Source: Arenimonas donghaensis DSM 18148 = HO3-R19
GTDB lineage: Bacteria > Pseudomonadota > Gammaproteobacteria > Xanthomonadales > Xanthomonadaceae
Assembly (NCBI RefSeq): GCF_000743535.1
Contig: NZ_AVCJ01000023.1
Span: 154,929-218,928 of the forward strand
Reading direction: 5' to 3'
DNA: 64,000 nucleotides
Below are positions 26,790 through 34,917 of the stretch, piece by piece. Position numbers and translations under genes: made by a program. How positions within the stretch are numbered: the first letter of the stretch is position 1; each line of letters begins with the position of its first letter. The notes under the pieces were generated by a model, which did not search any database, had not been told where the DNA came from, and worked only from the letters and a program-made list of their open reading frames with translations.

Positions 26790-27323
26790 TCAGGGCGCCA
26801 GGTAGGCGTCCTTGAGTTTCACGTAGTGTTTGGCGCTGTAGTAGAGCTGCTCGATTTCCTTGTCCGACAGCTTCCGGACCGGCTTGGCCGGATTGCCCAG
26901 CCACAGCTCGCCGCTGCGCACGGTCTTGCCCGGCGGCACCACGGCGCCGGCACCGACGAAGCCATGGTCTTCGACCACCGCGCCGTCGAGCACCGTCGCG
27001 CCCATGCCGATCAGCACCGCGTTGCCGATGGTGCAGGCATGCACGATGGCGCCGTGGCCGATGGTGACGTCGTCGCCGATGAGCGTCGGGAACCCCCCGG
27101 GCCGCGTGAACGGGCCTTCGTGGGTGACATGGATGATGGTGCCGTCCTGCACGTTGGTGCGTGCGCCGATGCGGATGTGGTTGACGTCGCCGCGCACCAC
27201 GCAGCCGGGCCAGACCGAACTGTCTTCGCCAAGGTGAACGTCGCCGATGACGGTGGCCGCCGGGTCCACGTAGGCCCGGGCGCCGAGGGTGGGCGTGATG
27301 CCCTTGAAAGGTCGCAGGTTCAT
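26790..27323 (-). CDS. Gamma-class carbonic anhydrase-like hexapeptide-repeat protein
   Basis: 177 residues folding as a left-handed beta-helix of hexapeptide repeats (for example SSVWPGCVVRGDVNHIRIGARTNVQDG split across about 35-61). The three zinc or iron histidines are seen in HVTHEG (about 65-70) and GHGAIVHAC (about 89-97). It belongs to the YrdA/CaiE/PaaY group, some of which hydrate CO2 and others act as thioesterases. The ATG at 27323 is predicted leaderless. It converges with aroE (15-base gap). Confidence 0.88.
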   Translation of the reverse strand: MNLRPFKGITPTLGARAYVDPAATVIGDVHLGEDSSVWPGCVVRGDVNHIRIGARTNVQDGTIIHVTHEGPFTRPGGFPTLIGDDVTIGHGAIVHACTIGNAVLIGMGATVLDGAVVEDHGFVGAGAVVPPGKTVRSGELWLGNPAKPVRKLSDKEIEQLYYSAKHYVKLKDAYLAP

Positions 27324-27329
27324 GCCGCG

Positions 27330-27335
27330 ATTCTA
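27330..27335 (-). promoter_or_regulatory. Putative -10 element of the carbonic anhydrase gene, leaderless geometry
   Basis: On the minus strand TAGAAT, then six bases (CGCGGC), then ATG 27323. No ribosome binding site is present. Confidence 0.5.
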
Positions 27336-27367
27336 ACCCCTGGCTCCCGTGGCCAGGGCCGGGGGCA

Positions 27368-27598
27368 TCACGCCTGGCCGGTCAACCTGGCGACGACCCG
27401 CCGCACCCGCGGTGCCAGCAGGGTCACCGCCACAAAGGCGACCGGCCAGGTGGTGGCGCAGCTCCTGGCCCATTGCGTCGCGAAGCCGGGGTGGATGCCC
27501 TGGTTGGTCGCCAGCACGAAGGCGGACACGATGGCGACCATGGCGGCCGAAAGCAGGCCGCCGAATAGGATGGGGGCAAAACGAGGGGGTATGTGCAT
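27368..27598 (-). CDS. DUF2798-family membrane protein
   Basis: 76 residues with two membrane helices: the first about 8-30 (APILFGGLLSAAMVAIVSAF) and the second about 48-62. The pattern FAPxLFGxLLSxxM and the arginine-rich C-terminus (PRVRRVVARL) fit DUF2798. Function unknown. CTGGAG precedes the ATG. It lies 52 bases downstream of the DUF2938 gene on the same strand and is probably co-transcribed from the SoxR-like promoter at 28216-28186. Confidence 0.78.
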   Translation of the reverse strand: MHIPPRFAPILFGGLLSAAMVAIVSAFVLATNQGIHPGFATQWARSCATTWPVAFVAVTLLAPRVRRVVARLTGQA

Positions 27599-27650
27599 GA
27601 CGTTCTCCAGGATTGTTTGTGTCGGTTGGGGGTGAACAGGACTTCGTTGC

Positions 27651-28145
27651 TTATGCGCCGTCGCACAGCGGCCGGATGGCCCACGCCGTCGCGTAGAGCC
27701 CCAGGCCGAAAACCGCGTGCGAGACCAGGCTTTGCAGCCGGCTCGCCCAGGGGCGGGGGGAACGGCTGCCGGCGAAACCGGCGCCCATGGCGGGCTGCAT
27801 CAGGAACAGGGGCGCGGCAACGGTTGCGATGCCGACCAGCAGGGCGGGAGCCAGCGAGGGGCGGCAGAACCAGCCCGGGCCCAGGAGCACGGGGAGCAGG
27901 ATCGCGAATGCGATGCCGATCAGGTAATGGGCCACCCACCCGAGCACGCTTTCGCCGCGCATGGGCGCCGACCTGGCGATGGCTGCGTGGCGGAAACGCC
28001 CGCCGGCCATGTGGGCCAGCCACCGCCCCACCAGCCGGTAGTCAGGAAGCGGGACGGCGAAAACCCGCCGGCGAACGACGGTCCACGCATCGAGCGCAAG
28101 CGTCGCTCCGAGTCCGACCAGGATCGTGCTGGTCCAGGGTTCCAT
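27651..28145 (-). CDS. DUF2938-family membrane protein
   Basis: 164 residues, about four to five membrane helices. The features DAWTVVRRRVFAVPLPDYRLVGRWLAHM (about 17-44) and GWVAHYLIGIAFAILLP (about 68-84) match DUF2938. Members often lie beside a MerR-type regulator, as here. Function unknown; a role in response to redox-active or toxic compounds is only a guess from the operator. ATG 28145 has GGAG eight bases upstream; an upstream extension to 28187 would cross the predicted -10 element and is rejected. Confidence 0.82.
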   Translation of the reverse strand: MEPWTSTILVGLGATLALDAWTVVRRRVFAVPLPDYRLVGRWLAHMAGGRFRHAAIARSAPMRGESVLGWVAHYLIGIAFAILLPVLLGPGWFCRPSLAPALLVGIATVAAPLFLMQPAMGAGFAGSRSPRPWASRLQSLVSHAVFGLGLYATAWAIRPLCDGA

Positions 28146-28185
28146 TGTCGTCTCCAGGCACTTGCCCTTGCAGGCGATGGACAGC

Positions 28186-28216
28186 ACAGTGCCACTTCAA
28201 GTCGACTTGAGGTCAA
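28186..28216 (-). promoter_or_regulatory. SoxR/MerR-type promoter with 19-base spacer and dyad operator
   Basis: On the minus strand TTGACC (28216-28211), a 19-base spacer and CACTGT (28191-28186). The spacer contains the perfect 14-base palindrome TCAAGTCGACTTGA (28197-28210). This has the same layout as the E. coli soxS promoter, whose overlong spacer contains TCAAGTTAACTTGA. It would drive the DUF2938 and DUF2798 genes when the bound regulator untwists it. It sits directly upstream of the divergent merR gene. Confidence 0.72.
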
Positions 28217-28227
28217 GGGGTTTTCGC

Positions 28228-28650
28228 ATGGATATCGCCGAGGTAGCGAAACGCTCTGGCCTGCCAGCGTCAACGCTGCGCTATTACGATGAGAAAGGCC
28301 TGATCCGCTCGGTCGGCCGCAGTGGGCTGCGTCGTGTCTTCGATGCCGGGGTCATGGAGCGCCTGGCCCTGATCGCGCTGGCACGCGCCTCCGGTTTCAC
28401 GCTCGACGAGATCACCCGGATGTTCGGGCCCGACGGGCGACCCAGGATCGACCGCGACATGCTGGCCGCCAAGGCCGGCCAGCTCGACGCCACCATCCGC
28501 AAGCTCAGCGCCATGCGCGACGGGCTTCGCCATGCGGCGGTCTGCCCGGCACCCAGCCACCTGGAGTGCCCGACCTTCCGGCGCCTCCTGGCGCAGGCCG
28601 GCGGGGCCCAGGGCGCGAAAAAAGTGAAAAAGCCCGTCCGCAAGCGGTAG
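28228..28650 (+). CDS. MerR-family regulator of the divergent DUF2938 operon
   Basis: 140 residues. The winged helix DIAEVAKRSGLPASTLRYYDEKGLIRS (about 2-28) and the dimer helix RIDRDMLAAKAGQLDATIRKLSAMRDGLRHA (about 75-105) are those of MerR proteins. The C-terminus has only two cysteines (VCPAPSHLECP, about 108-118) and so lacks SoxR's four-cysteine iron-sulfur motif. The ligand or signal is unknown. Its start codon lies 12 bases beyond the operator, so it probably represses itself as well. Confidence 0.87.
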   Translation: MDIAEVAKRSGLPASTLRYYDEKGLIRSVGRSGLRRVFDAGVMERLALIALARASGFTLDEITRMFGPDGRPRIDRDMLAAKAGQLDATIRKLSAMRDGLRHAAVCPAPSHLECPTFRRLLAQAGGAQGAKKVKKPVRKR

Positions 28651-28680
28651 AGGGCGCCCCTGCCCGGCGAGGACAGGCCT

Positions 28681-28686
28681 TACACT
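28681..28686 (+). promoter_or_regulatory. Putative -10 element of the aldehyde dehydrogenase gene, leaderless geometry
   Basis: TACACT, then six bases (GGGGCC), then ATG 28693. No Shine-Dalgarno sequence; no clear -35 element. Confidence 0.45.
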
Positions 28687-28692
28687 GGGGCC

Positions 28693-30111
28693 ATGGACAC
28701 GCCAGAGCAGCCCGCCCAGGATCTGCGCCCCCTGCTGGCCCACCTGCGGGCCGCGCAGCAGCGCAATCCTCCGACCTATCGCCAGCGCATGGACGATCTC
28801 AAGCGCCTGGGCGAAGCCGTGCGCCGGTACCGCGACGACATCGCCCGGACCGTATCGGCCGACTTCGGGCGGCGCTCCCGCCACGAAACCCTGGCCGCCG
28901 ACGTGATGGTCACGCTGGATGAAATCAGCCACCTGCGCCACAACCTGCGGCGCTGGATGCGTCCCGAGCGGCGTGGCGTCAACCTGGCCTTCCTGCCGGC
29001 GCGGGCCGAGATCCGCCGCCAGCCGCTGGGCGTGGTCGGCATCGTTTCGCCCTGGAACTACCCGGTGCAGCTGGCCCTGATTCCGCTGGCCGACGCCATC
29101 GCCGCCGGCAACCACGTCATGCTCAAGCCGTCCGAGCACACCCCGCGTACCTCGCAGCTGCTGGCCAGGCTGCTGGCCGAAGTGTTCCCGTCCGAACGCG
29201 TCACCGTGGTGCAGGGCGACGCCAAGGTGGGCGCGGCCTTCAGCGAACTGGCGTTCGACCACCTGCTGTTCACCGGATCGACCACGGTCGGGCGCGCGGT
29301 GATGTCGGCGGCGGCGCCGAACCTGGTGCCGGTGACGCTGGAACTGGGCGGCAAGTCGCCGGCCCTGGTGGCGCCCGGCTATCCCATCGAACAGGCCGCC
29401 GACCGCATCGCCGCCGGCAAGTGCTTCAACGCCGGCCAGACCTGCGTGGCGCCCGACTACGTGCTGGTGCCGCGCGAACAGCGCGACGCGTTCGTGCGGG
29501 CCTACATGGCCTCGGTGCGCCGTCGTTACCCGCAGCTGGTGGCCAACCCCGACTACACCGCCATTGTGAATCCGCGTCAGGCCGACCGCCTGCGGAGCTG
29601 GCTCGACGATGCCCGCGAACGCGGCGTCAGCGTGGTGCAGCACCGGCCCGATGGCGACCCGCCCCCGCCGGGCGTGGAAGTCATCCCGCCGACGGTGCTG
29701 CTCGACCCGCCGGACGAGTCCCGGGTGATGCAGGAGGAGATCTTCGGCCCGCTGCTGCCGGTCAAGTCCTACGACAGCCACGACAAGGCGATCGACTACA
29801 TCCTGGGCCGGGACCGGCCGCTGGCTTTTTATCCCTTCGACAACCAGCGCGCCCGCCTTCGCCATACGCTCGACCGCGTGGTCGCGGGCAGCGTCTGCGT
29901 CAACGACACCCTGGTGCAGTTCGGCCAGCACTCGCTGCCGATCGGTGGCGTCGGGCCCAGCGGCATGGGCCAGTACCACGGCGAGGCCGGCTTCATGACC
30001 TTCACCAAGCCAATGCCCGTGATGTACCAGTCGCGGCTCAACGGCATGAAGATCTTCGACCCGCCCTTCGGCAAGCTGGCCGACGTCGTCGTCAAGTTCC
30101 TGACCCGCTAG
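28693..30111 (+). CDS. Coniferyl-aldehyde-dehydrogenase-like aldehyde dehydrogenase
   Basis: 472 residues. NAD(P)-binding segment SPWNYPVQLAL (about 118-128), catalytic glutamate in LELGGKSP (about 216-223) and catalytic cysteine in NAGQTCVAPDY (about 246-256). The short form without the usual ALDH N-terminus, and the YQSRLNG tail, match the CalB/class-3-like group, which oxidises aromatic or medium-chain aldehydes to acids. The substrate is inferred from family only. It is followed by a REP doublet seven bases after the stop. Confidence 0.87.
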   Translation: MDTPEQPAQDLRPLLAHLRAAQQRNPPTYRQRMDDLKRLGEAVRRYRDDIARTVSADFGRRSRHETLAADVMVTLDEISHLRHNLRRWMRPERRGVNLAFLPARAEIRRQPLGVVGIVSPWNYPVQLALIPLADAIAAGNHVMLKPSEHTPRTSQLLARLLAEVFPSERVTVVQGDAKVGAAFSELAFDHLLFTGSTTVGRAVMSAAAPNLVPVTLELGGKSPALVAPGYPIEQAADRIAAGKCFNAGQTCVAPDYVLVPREQRDAFVRAYMASVRRRYPQLVANPDYTAIVNPRQADRLRSWLDDARERGVSVVQHRPDGDPPPPGVEVIPPTVLLDPPDESRVMQEEIFGPLLPVKSYDSHDKAIDYILGRDRPLAFYPFDNQRARLRHTLDRVVAGSVCVNDTLVQFGQHSLPIGGVGPSGMGQYHGEAGFMTFTKPMPVMYQSRLNGMKIFDPPFGKLADVVVKFLTR

Positions 30112-30117
30112 TTCGTC

Positions 30118-30180
30118 TGCCCCTGTGGGAGGGACTTCAGTCCCGAAGCCTTCGGGACTGAAGTCCCTCCCACAGGGGCA
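30118..30180. repeat. REP doublet (REPIN), family A, copy 2
   Basis: 31-base arms (30118-30148 and 30150-30180) are perfectly complementary around one base, giving the longest uninterrupted hairpin in the window. It lies between two genes in the same direction and would act as a strong hairpin in RNA. Confidence 0.9.
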
Positions 30181-30221
30181 AAGGCCTTGAATTCAAGACT
30201 CGCAGCCGCCATAGGTGTGCC

Positions 30222-32267
30222 ATGACCCCAGACCACAACCCCCTGCTCGCCGACGCCGAACTGCCGGCGTTCTCCGCCATCGCGCCCGAACACGTGATTC
30301 CCGCCGTCGACCAGGTGCTGGCCGGTTTCCGCGCCGAGGTCGAGCGCCTCGCCGCCGATGCGCAGGCCCGCGATTTCGAAAGCCTGATGGCGCCGCTCGA
30401 GCGCTGGGAAGAAACCCTGGGCCGCACCTTCTCCCCGGCCTCCCACCTGCACGGGGTGAAGGACTCGCCGGCGCTGCGCGAGGCCTACTCGGCCGCGCTG
30501 GAGAAGCTGACCGAACATTCCACCGAACTCGGCCAGCATCGTGGGCTATACGCCGCGGTCAAGGCGCTGCGTGAAGCGCCGGGCTTCGACCAGCTCGACC
30601 GCGCCCGCAAGACCCTGGTCGAGGACAGCCTGCGTGGCTTCAAGCTCAGCGGCGTGGCCCTGGAAGAGCCGGCGCGTTCGCGCTTCAAGGCGATCCAGAA
30701 CGAACTGAGCAAGCTCGAAACCGCGTTCGAGGAAGCGGTGCTCGACGCCACCGACGCCTGGACCCGGCCCGTGACCGAAGCCGAGCTGGCTGGCCTGCCC
30801 GCCTCGGCGCGCGACCTGCTGCGCGCGATGGCGAAAGAGAAGGACGCCGACGGCTGGCTGGCCACGCTCAAGGGCCCGGTGGTGCAGGCCATCCTGACCT
30901 TCGCCGACAGCCGTGCGCTGCGCGAGGAGATCTACACCGCCACCAGCACCCGGGCGTCCGACCAGGGCCCGCACGCGGGCCAATACGACAACAGCGAACG
31001 CATCGGCCAGATCCTGGCCCTGCGCCACGAGGCCGCGCAGTTGCTTGGCTTCGACTCGGCCGCGCACGAATCCCTGGACGACAAGATGGCCGGCACGCCC
31101 GACCGGGTGCTGGGCTTCCTGCGCGAGCTGGCCGCCAAGGCGCGCCCGGTGGCGCAGCGCGAGCTTGAGGAACTGCGTGTCTTCGCCGCCGATGCCCTGG
31201 GCATCGCCGACCTGCAGCCCTGGGACGTGGCCTATGCCTCGGAGAAGCTGCGCGAGTCGCGCTTCGCCTTCAGCGAGGAAGACCTCAAGCCCTACTTCCC
31301 GCTGCCGGCGGTGATGCGCGGCCTGTTCACCGTCGCCGAACGCGTGTTCGGCGTGCGCCTGGTCGAACGCGAGGGCGTGGACACCTGGCACAAGGACGTC
31401 CACTTCTTCGACGTGGTCGATGGTGACGGCACCGTGCGTGCCGGCGTGTACCTCGACCACTACGCCCGTGCCGGCAAGCGCGGCGGCGCCTGGATGGACG
31501 TATGCCGCGCCCGCTTGAACGACGGGAAGTCCGCGCACAAGCCGGTGGCCTACCTCACCTGCAACTTTTCCCCGCCCAACGACGACACCCCGGCCCTGCT
31601 GACCCACGACGACGTAGTCACCTTGTTCCATGAATTCGGCCATGGCCTGCACCACCTGCTGACCGAAGTGGACTGGCCCAGCGTTGGTGGCATCAGCGGC
31701 GTCGAGTGGGATGCGGTGGAACTGCCCAGCCAGTTCATGGAGAACTTCGCCTGGCAGCGCGAGGCCCTGGACCTGTTCGCCAAGCATTACCAGACCGGCG
31801 AGCGCCTGCCCGACGCGCTGTACCAGAAGATGCTGCAGGCGCGGCATTTCCACGCCGGCCTGTTCCTGGTGCGGCAGCTCGAGTTCGCGCTGTACGACTT
31901 CCGCATGCACCTCGAATACGTCCCCGCCCGAGGCCCGCGCACGCTGGAACTGCTCGAAGAAGTGCGCGAGGAGGTCGCGGTGATTCGCCCGCCGGCGTTC
32001 AACCGGTTCCCGCACGCCTTCACCCACATCTTCGCGGGCGGCTATTCGGCCGGCTACTACAGCTACCTGTGGGCGGAGGTGCTCAGCGCCGACGCCTTCT
32101 CGGCCTTCGAACAGGCCGGCGTGTTCGACGCCGACACCGGCGCCCGCTACCGCCGCGAAATCCTCGCCGTCGGCGGTTCGCGCCCGGCGCTGGAGAGTTT
32201 CGTTGCCTTCCGCGGTCGCGAACCCGATCCCGACGCCCTGCTGCGCAGCTACGGGCTCGCCGCCTAG
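30222..32267 (+). CDS. prlC: Oligopeptidase A (M3 metallopeptidase)
   Basis: 681 residues, normal for PrlC/OpdA. The zinc site HEFGHGLHHLL (about 470-480) has the HExxH motif, and a downstream glutamate is in GISGVEWDAVELPSQFMENF (about 490-509). It is a cytosolic endopeptidase that degrades oligopeptides, including cleaved signal peptides. ATG 30222 has weak ribosome binding sequence (AGGTGTGCC) upstream. The stop lies seven bases from the end of the convergent MarR-GNAT gene. Confidence 0.95.
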   Translation: MTPDHNPLLADAELPAFSAIAPEHVIPAVDQVLAGFRAEVERLAADAQARDFESLMAPLERWEETLGRTFSPASHLHGVKDSPALREAYSAALEKLTEHSTELGQHRGLYAAVKALREAPGFDQLDRARKTLVEDSLRGFKLSGVALEEPARSRFKAIQNELSKLETAFEEAVLDATDAWTRPVTEAELAGLPASARDLLRAMAKEKDADGWLATLKGPVVQAILTFADSRALREEIYTATSTRASDQGPHAGQYDNSERIGQILALRHEAAQLLGFDSAAHESLDDKMAGTPDRVLGFLRELAAKARPVAQRELEELRVFAADALGIADLQPWDVAYASEKLRESRFAFSEEDLKPYFPLPAVMRGLFTVAERVFGVRLVEREGVDTWHKDVHFFDVVDGDGTVRAGVYLDHYARAGKRGGAWMDVCRARLNDGKSAHKPVAYLTCNFSPPNDDTPALLTHDDVVTLFHEFGHGLHHLLTEVDWPSVGGISGVEWDAVELPSQFMENFAWQREALDLFAKHYQTGERLPDALYQKMLQARHFHAGLFLVRQLEFALYDFRMHLEYVPARGPRTLELLEEVREEVAVIRPPAFNRFPHAFTHIFAGGYSAGYYSYLWAEVLSADAFSAFEQAGVFDADTGARYRREILAVGGSRPALESFVAFRGREPDPDALLRSYGLAA

Positions 32268-32274
32268 GCGGGCC

Positions 32275-33231
32275 TCAGGCCCCGCCGCGCCAGATCATGT
32301 AGACGTCGGCGCGCTGGTAGTGGCTGCCGGGTTTGGTGCCTGGCTGGTGTTCGAAGCCCACTGATTCGTAAAGCCGCAACGCCGGCTGCAGCCGGCGCTG
32401 GGACTCGAGGAACAGTTCGCTGCCGCCCAGGCGCTGGAACTCGGCGATGGCCGCTTCCATCAGCTTGCGGCCGATGCCCAGGCCCTGGTGGCCACCGGTG
32501 ACGGCCATCTTGGTCAGCTCGTACACGCCCGGCGCGTCGACCATCAACGCACAGGTACCCACGACCTCGTCGCCGACCCGGGCGAACAGGATGCTGCCGC
32601 CGGGCTCGATGATGTGTTTCTCGGGCTCGGACATCACGGCGTGGTCGATCGGTTCGATCTGGAAATAGCGCGCCAGCCACTCGGCGTTGAGCCGGTAGAA
32701 GTGTTCGCGCAGTTCCGCGGTGAACGGCACGATGCGCACCGAATCGGCTTTGCGCAGCTGCACCCGGCGCGCCACGTCGGCCGGCAGCGGCTGTTCGTCC
32801 AGGCTGGCCTCGTACTGCGTCAGCGCGCCCAGCAGGTCGACGCCGGTGTCCATGATCCGTCGCTCGACGCTGGCGCGCATGGCCTGCCAGAGCGGCCGGG
32901 CCGCCTTGAGTTCGTCCTGGCAGCGCGGGCTCAGGGCCAGCACCCGCTGGCGGCGGTCGCCGGCGCTGGGTTCGCGCTGCAGCCAGCCGCCCTTGATCAG
33001 CTTGGTCGCCATCTGGCTGATGGCCGAGTGGGTCAGGCCGATCTCGCGGGCGATTTCGCCGACGCTCAGCGGCCCGCGCTGCTCCAGCAGTCGCAGCACC
33101 GGGAACCAGCGCGCCTGCAGGCCGATGCCGTGCTCGCGGTAGACCTGGTCGACCAGGTCGTAGCTGCGCTCGCTGAGCACCTTCAGGCGGCTGGCCAGGG
33201 CAAGCGTGCCCTGCACGGACAGGAAGCTCAT
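32275..33231 (-). CDS. MarR-type regulator fused to a GNAT acetyltransferase
   Basis: 318 residues. Residues about 1-145 form a MarR winged-helix domain (SVGEIAREIGLTHSAISQMATKLIKGGWL at about 56-84, then the wing DRRQRVLAL). Residues about 165-318 form a GNAT domain with the acetyl-CoA loop GHQGLGIGRKLM (about 249-260) and a C-terminal YESVGF. Such fusions are known, but their substrates mostly are not. It is divergent from an MFS exporter with 158 bases between starts, so it probably controls that exporter and may acetylate its substrate. Confidence 0.88.
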   Translation of the reverse strand: MSFLSVQGTLALASRLKVLSERSYDLVDQVYREHGIGLQARWFPVLRLLEQRGPLSVGEIAREIGLTHSAISQMATKLIKGGWLQREPSAGDRRQRVLALSPRCQDELKAARPLWQAMRASVERRIMDTGVDLLGALTQYEASLDEQPLPADVARRVQLRKADSVRIVPFTAELREHFYRLNAEWLARYFQIEPIDHAVMSEPEKHIIEPGGSILFARVGDEVVGTCALMVDAPGVYELTKMAVTGGHQGLGIGRKLMEAAIAEFQRLGGSELFLESQRRLQPALRLYESVGFEHQPGTKPGSHYQRADVYMIWRGGA

Positions 33232-33248
33232 GGCGATTCCGGCAGTAT

Positions 33249-33256
33249 TTACGTAA
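33249..33256. promoter_or_regulatory. TTACGTAA palindrome in the MarR-GNAT/MFS intergenic region
   Basis: An eight-base perfect palindrome 18 bases upstream of the MarR-GNAT start, in an AT-rich patch that also reads TTAGGTTAG on the minus strand. A candidate operator for the fused regulator; too short to be certain. Confidence 0.35.
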
Positions 33257-33389
33257 GGGCTAACCTAATTCCGGCCGAGCCTGTCCGCAAGTGCCGGGAG
33301 CGCCTGTTTCGCGTCCCCGGCTTGCGGCACGCCGCCGGCATGGGCGAGGCTCGGGACATGCCCCCGTCCTGCCCCCGGTCGGCCTGCCC

Positions 33390-34820
33390 GTGAACGCCGG
33401 CCGCCGCCTGTCCCTGATCGTCGCGACCACCCTGTTCATCGAGACCATGGACTCGACGGCGATCGCCACCTCCTTGCCGGTCATCGCCGACGACCTGGGC
33501 ACCGAGCCCATCGCATTGAAGCTGGCGCTGACCGCCTACCTGCTGGCCCTGGCGGTGTTCATCCCGGTCAGCGGATGGGTGGCCGACCGCTTCGGCGCCA
33601 AACGCACCTTCATGCTGGCGATCGGCGTTTTCCTGGTCGGCTCCCTGGCCTGCGCGGCCAGCGCCAGCCTGGAACAACTCGTAGCCGCGCGATTCCTGCA
33701 AGGCATGGGCGGCGCGCTGATGGTGCCGGTGGGGCGGCTGGTGCTGCTGCGCTCGATACCCAAGCACGAACTGGTGCAGGCCCTGAGCTGGCTGACGATC
33801 CCGGCCCTGGTCGCGCCGATCCTGGGGCCGCCGATCGGCGGCTTCATCGCCACCTACAGCGACTGGCGCTGGATCTTCCTGATCAACATCCCGATGGGCC
33901 TGGTCGGCATGGTGCTGGCCTGGCGTTACGTGCCGGACCTGCGCGAACCGGTGAAGCCGCTGGACTGGACCGGCTTCGCGCTGTCGGGGCTGGGCCTGGC
34001 GCTGGCCCTGTTCGGGTTTTCGACGCTGGGCCGGCATCTGGTATCGACGCCGGTGGCGATTGGCACGCTCGTCATCGGCCTGGGCGCGATGGCGGCCTAC
34101 GTCTGGCACGCGCGTCGGCATCCGCATCCCCTGATCGACCTGGGCCTGCTGGCGCTGCCGACGTTCCGCGCGGGCGTGGTCGGCGGCATGTTGTTCCGCA
34201 TCGGCATCGGCGCCACGCCCTTCCTCCTGCCGCTGATGCTGCAGCTGGGATTCGGACTGACGCCCCTGGCGTCGGGCCTGATCACGTTCGTGTCTGCCGT
34301 CGGCGCGATCTTCATGAAGACCATGGCGGCCGCGGTGCTGCGGCGCTTCGGCTTCCGGCGCGTGCTGTGGATCAACGCGCTGCTGGCCTCGGCGATGCTG
34401 GCCGGCTTCGGCCTGTTCCGCGCCGACACCGCGCACTGGGTGATCATGGCGGTGCTGCTGGTCTCGGGCTGCTTCCGTTCGCTGCAGTTCACCAGCCTCA
34501 ACGCGATCAGCTACGCCGAGGTGGATCCCGCACGCATGGGCCAGGCCAGCAGCCTGTCCGGCATGATGCAGCAGTTCTCGCTGGCGCTGGGCGTGGCCAT
34601 CGGCGGGTATGCGCTGTTGGTGGCGTCCAGCCTGACCGGCCTCGACCAGGCCGACCCGGTGAACTTTGGCTGGGCGTTCCTCACCGTGGGCGTCATCTCG
34701 GCGCTGTCGGCCTGGATGATGTTCCGCCTGCCGCACGACGCCGGTGCCGAAATGGCCGGCCGTGCCAAGGTCGGCAAGGAAGTCGCGGAACAGAAGGCCG
34801 AGCAGCGCTCGGCGACCTGA
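33390..34820 (+). CDS. MFS transporter, DHA2-like drug exporter family
   Basis: 476 residues, about 13-14 membrane helices. Motif A is seen as GWVADRFGAKRTFM (about 61-74), motif C-like as LVAPILGPPIGGFIATY (about 139-155), and ETMDSTAIATSLPVIADD (about 17-34) is typical of DHA2 exporters such as HsrA/EmrB. It probably pumps out hydrophobic toxic compounds by proton antiport. The start is GTG 33390, next to the first helix; no good ribosome binding site is visible, and the upstream frame is non-coding in character. Confidence 0.87.
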   Translation: MNAGRRLSLIVATTLFIETMDSTAIATSLPVIADDLGTEPIALKLALTAYLLALAVFIPVSGWVADRFGAKRTFMLAIGVFLVGSLACAASASLEQLVAARFLQGMGGALMVPVGRLVLLRSIPKHELVQALSWLTIPALVAPILGPPIGGFIATYSDWRWIFLINIPMGLVGMVLAWRYVPDLREPVKPLDWTGFALSGLGLALALFGFSTLGRHLVSTPVAIGTLVIGLGAMAAYVWHARRHPHPLIDLGLLALPTFRAGVVGGMLFRIGIGATPFLLPLMLQLGFGLTPLASGLITFVSAVGAIFMKTMAAAVLRRFGFRRVLWINALLASAMLAGFGLFRADTAHWVIMAVLLVSGCFRSLQFTSLNAISYAEVDPARMGQASSLSGMMQQFSLALGVAIGGYALLVASSLTGLDQADPVNFGWAFLTVGVISALSAWMMFRLPHDAGAEMAGRAKVGKEVAEQKAEQRSAT

Positions 34821-34828
34821 GCCGTTGT

Positions 34829-34907
34829 TGTAGGAGCGCCTTCAGGCGCGAATTTTCTGACTTTGCCTTTGGCAAAGAAATGATTCGCGCCTGAAGGCGC
34901 TCCTACA
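34829..34907. repeat. REP doublet (REPIN), family B, copy 2
   Basis: 25-base arms (34829-34853 and 34883-34907) are perfect inverted copies, the same sequence as the copy at 11562. The loop again contains CTTTGCC/GGCAAAG. It lies between the convergent MFS and threonine aldolase genes. Confidence 0.9.
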
Positions 34908-34917
34908 GGGGCAGGGC

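Noticed and set aside
28228..28650. The MerR protein as SoxR itself
   Set aside because: It lacks the CX2CXCX5C motif, although the operator is SoxR-like.
28270..29979. A 569-residue minus-strand frame over merR and the aldehyde dehydrogenase
   Set aside because: It spans two opposite-strand genes with clear active-site motifs and their intergenic promoter.
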